This document shows positions 32,380 through 32,793 of a DNA stretch of 32,793 nt, in pieces; positions within the stretch are counted from its first letter, which is position 1, and each line of letters starts with the position of its first letter. The translations under genes and the position numbers were made by a program. The DNA lies in contig JAHEJM010000020.1 in NCBI GenBank assembly GCA_024638815.1, positions 1 to 32,793 of the forward strand, given 5' to 3'. The stretch is from Acidimicrobiales bacterium. Its GTDB lineage: Bacteria > Actinomycetota > Acidimicrobiia > Acidimicrobiales > SZUA-35. The notes beneath the pieces are model-generated. The model saw only the letters and a list, made by a program, of their open reading frames with translations. It was not told the DNA's origin and did not search any database.

Positions 32380-32738
32380 GCATCAAGCATCGCCGCCATC
32401 TCTGAGCTGGTCCTATGACGCTCATTGGACGACGGGACAACGGCATCAACGAAGATGAGCGCAGGCACGACGTCGCCGAGGCGAGCTGCGATCAGCGGAA
32501 GCACCGCTTCAGCACCACAGTGACAAACGACGATTGGGTGCTCCAGATCGTCTGCTGCGCTGGCTGCCAGGTCGGCGAAGTGATGCCAGCGTGGTCGCGT
32601 TGTGGTGACAAACCCTGTTGGATCTGGGACATTCGTGCGAATACCGAGATCGTTTGCCTCCTGCCGGACCCTGGACCAACTCGCAGGGCCTACCAGCGGG
32701 CTGTGGACCAGCAGAAGCTCAGGGGCCGTCTGGCGAGG
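32380..32738 (-). pseudogene. Alpha/beta-hydrolase remnant
   Basis: From just below an in-frame TAG (32741-32739) the minus strand reads LLLVHSPLVGPASWSRVRQE, then WHHFADLAASAADDLEHPIV, VCHCGAEAVLPLIAARLG, ALIFVDAVVPSSNERHRTSS and EMAAMLDAQT. This is the order of an alpha/beta hydrolase's first half. The nucleophile elbow, normally GHSGA, is CHCGA, so Cys replaces Ser. There is no usable start codon before the oxyanion segment, and sense is lost after about 32380. The gene is broken, though a Cys-type hydrolase ancestor is possible. The last 55 bases of the window show nothing more. Confidence 0.5.
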
Positions 32739-32793
32739 CTACCTTCCTGAATCGGGAACCGGTGAAGTCGGACGGCCCCACCGCCGGGAACAT

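Noticed and set aside
1-32793. CRISPR array, rRNA, riboswitch or replication origin
   Set aside because: No regularly spaced repeats with unique spacers, no rRNA-like sequence and no DnaA-box cluster or recognisable riboswitch core were seen on reading both strands.

Overview
The window is high-GC bacterial DNA with dense four-base start/stop overlaps, GTG and TTG starts, strong GGAGG ribosome sites and -10 boxes of the TAnnnT type. The families present (MMPL/RND exporter with a small partner protein, GYD-domain protein, large-ATPase LuxR regulator, Rv2258c-like methyltransferase) suggest an actinobacterium, possibly of the Acidimicrobiia. That placement is inference; no rRNA or other phylogenetic marker is present.

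Layout. 1-2.6 kb is a scar zone: the end of a membrane protein, a SulP transporter cut off after about 95 codons, a short direct repeat, copies of the 3' half of a tRNA-Gly(GCC) gene, a broken tyrosine integrase and a broken DDE transposase. 2.67-6.8 kb is a leftward, translationally coupled membrane operon: small leader ORF, PAP2-kinase fusion, lipoprotein, PAP2 phosphatase, UPF0104/LPG-synthase-type membrane protein and a 43-residue membrane peptide. It diverges across about 36 bp from an orphan OpuAC-type betaine-binding lipoprotein, which converges on an MMPL exporter with a 72-residue partner (7.75-10.86 kb). Rightward follow a MalT-like LuxR regulator with a third PAP2 gene (11.0-14.0 kb), a nonsense-mutated ABC-2 permease remnant, and a MacB/LolCDE-like ATPase plus FtsX permease pair (14.5-17.9 kb).

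17.9-28.8 kb is gene-poor: small secreted proteins, tiny membrane ORFs, a dispersed 22-bp repeat, a second integrase scar, one 1673-residue repetitive secreted protein, and a second exact 42-bp copy of the tRNA-Gly 3' half, 25.6 kb from the first and in the same orientation. From 27.5 kb come a GYD-domain protein, a Tat-exported protein split by an in-frame TGA, a methyltransferase, a four-helix membrane protein, and decayed pieces of YjbR, AAC(3) and alpha/beta-hydrolase genes.

The most coherent system is the 2.67-6.8 kb operon. Its parts (PAP2 phosphatase, PAP2-like/kinase fusion, flippase-like membrane protein, lipoprotein) would fit sensing or recycling of a membrane lipid phosphate, but the substrate cannot be read from sequence. 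The second theme is repeated integration and decay at a tRNA-Gly site.
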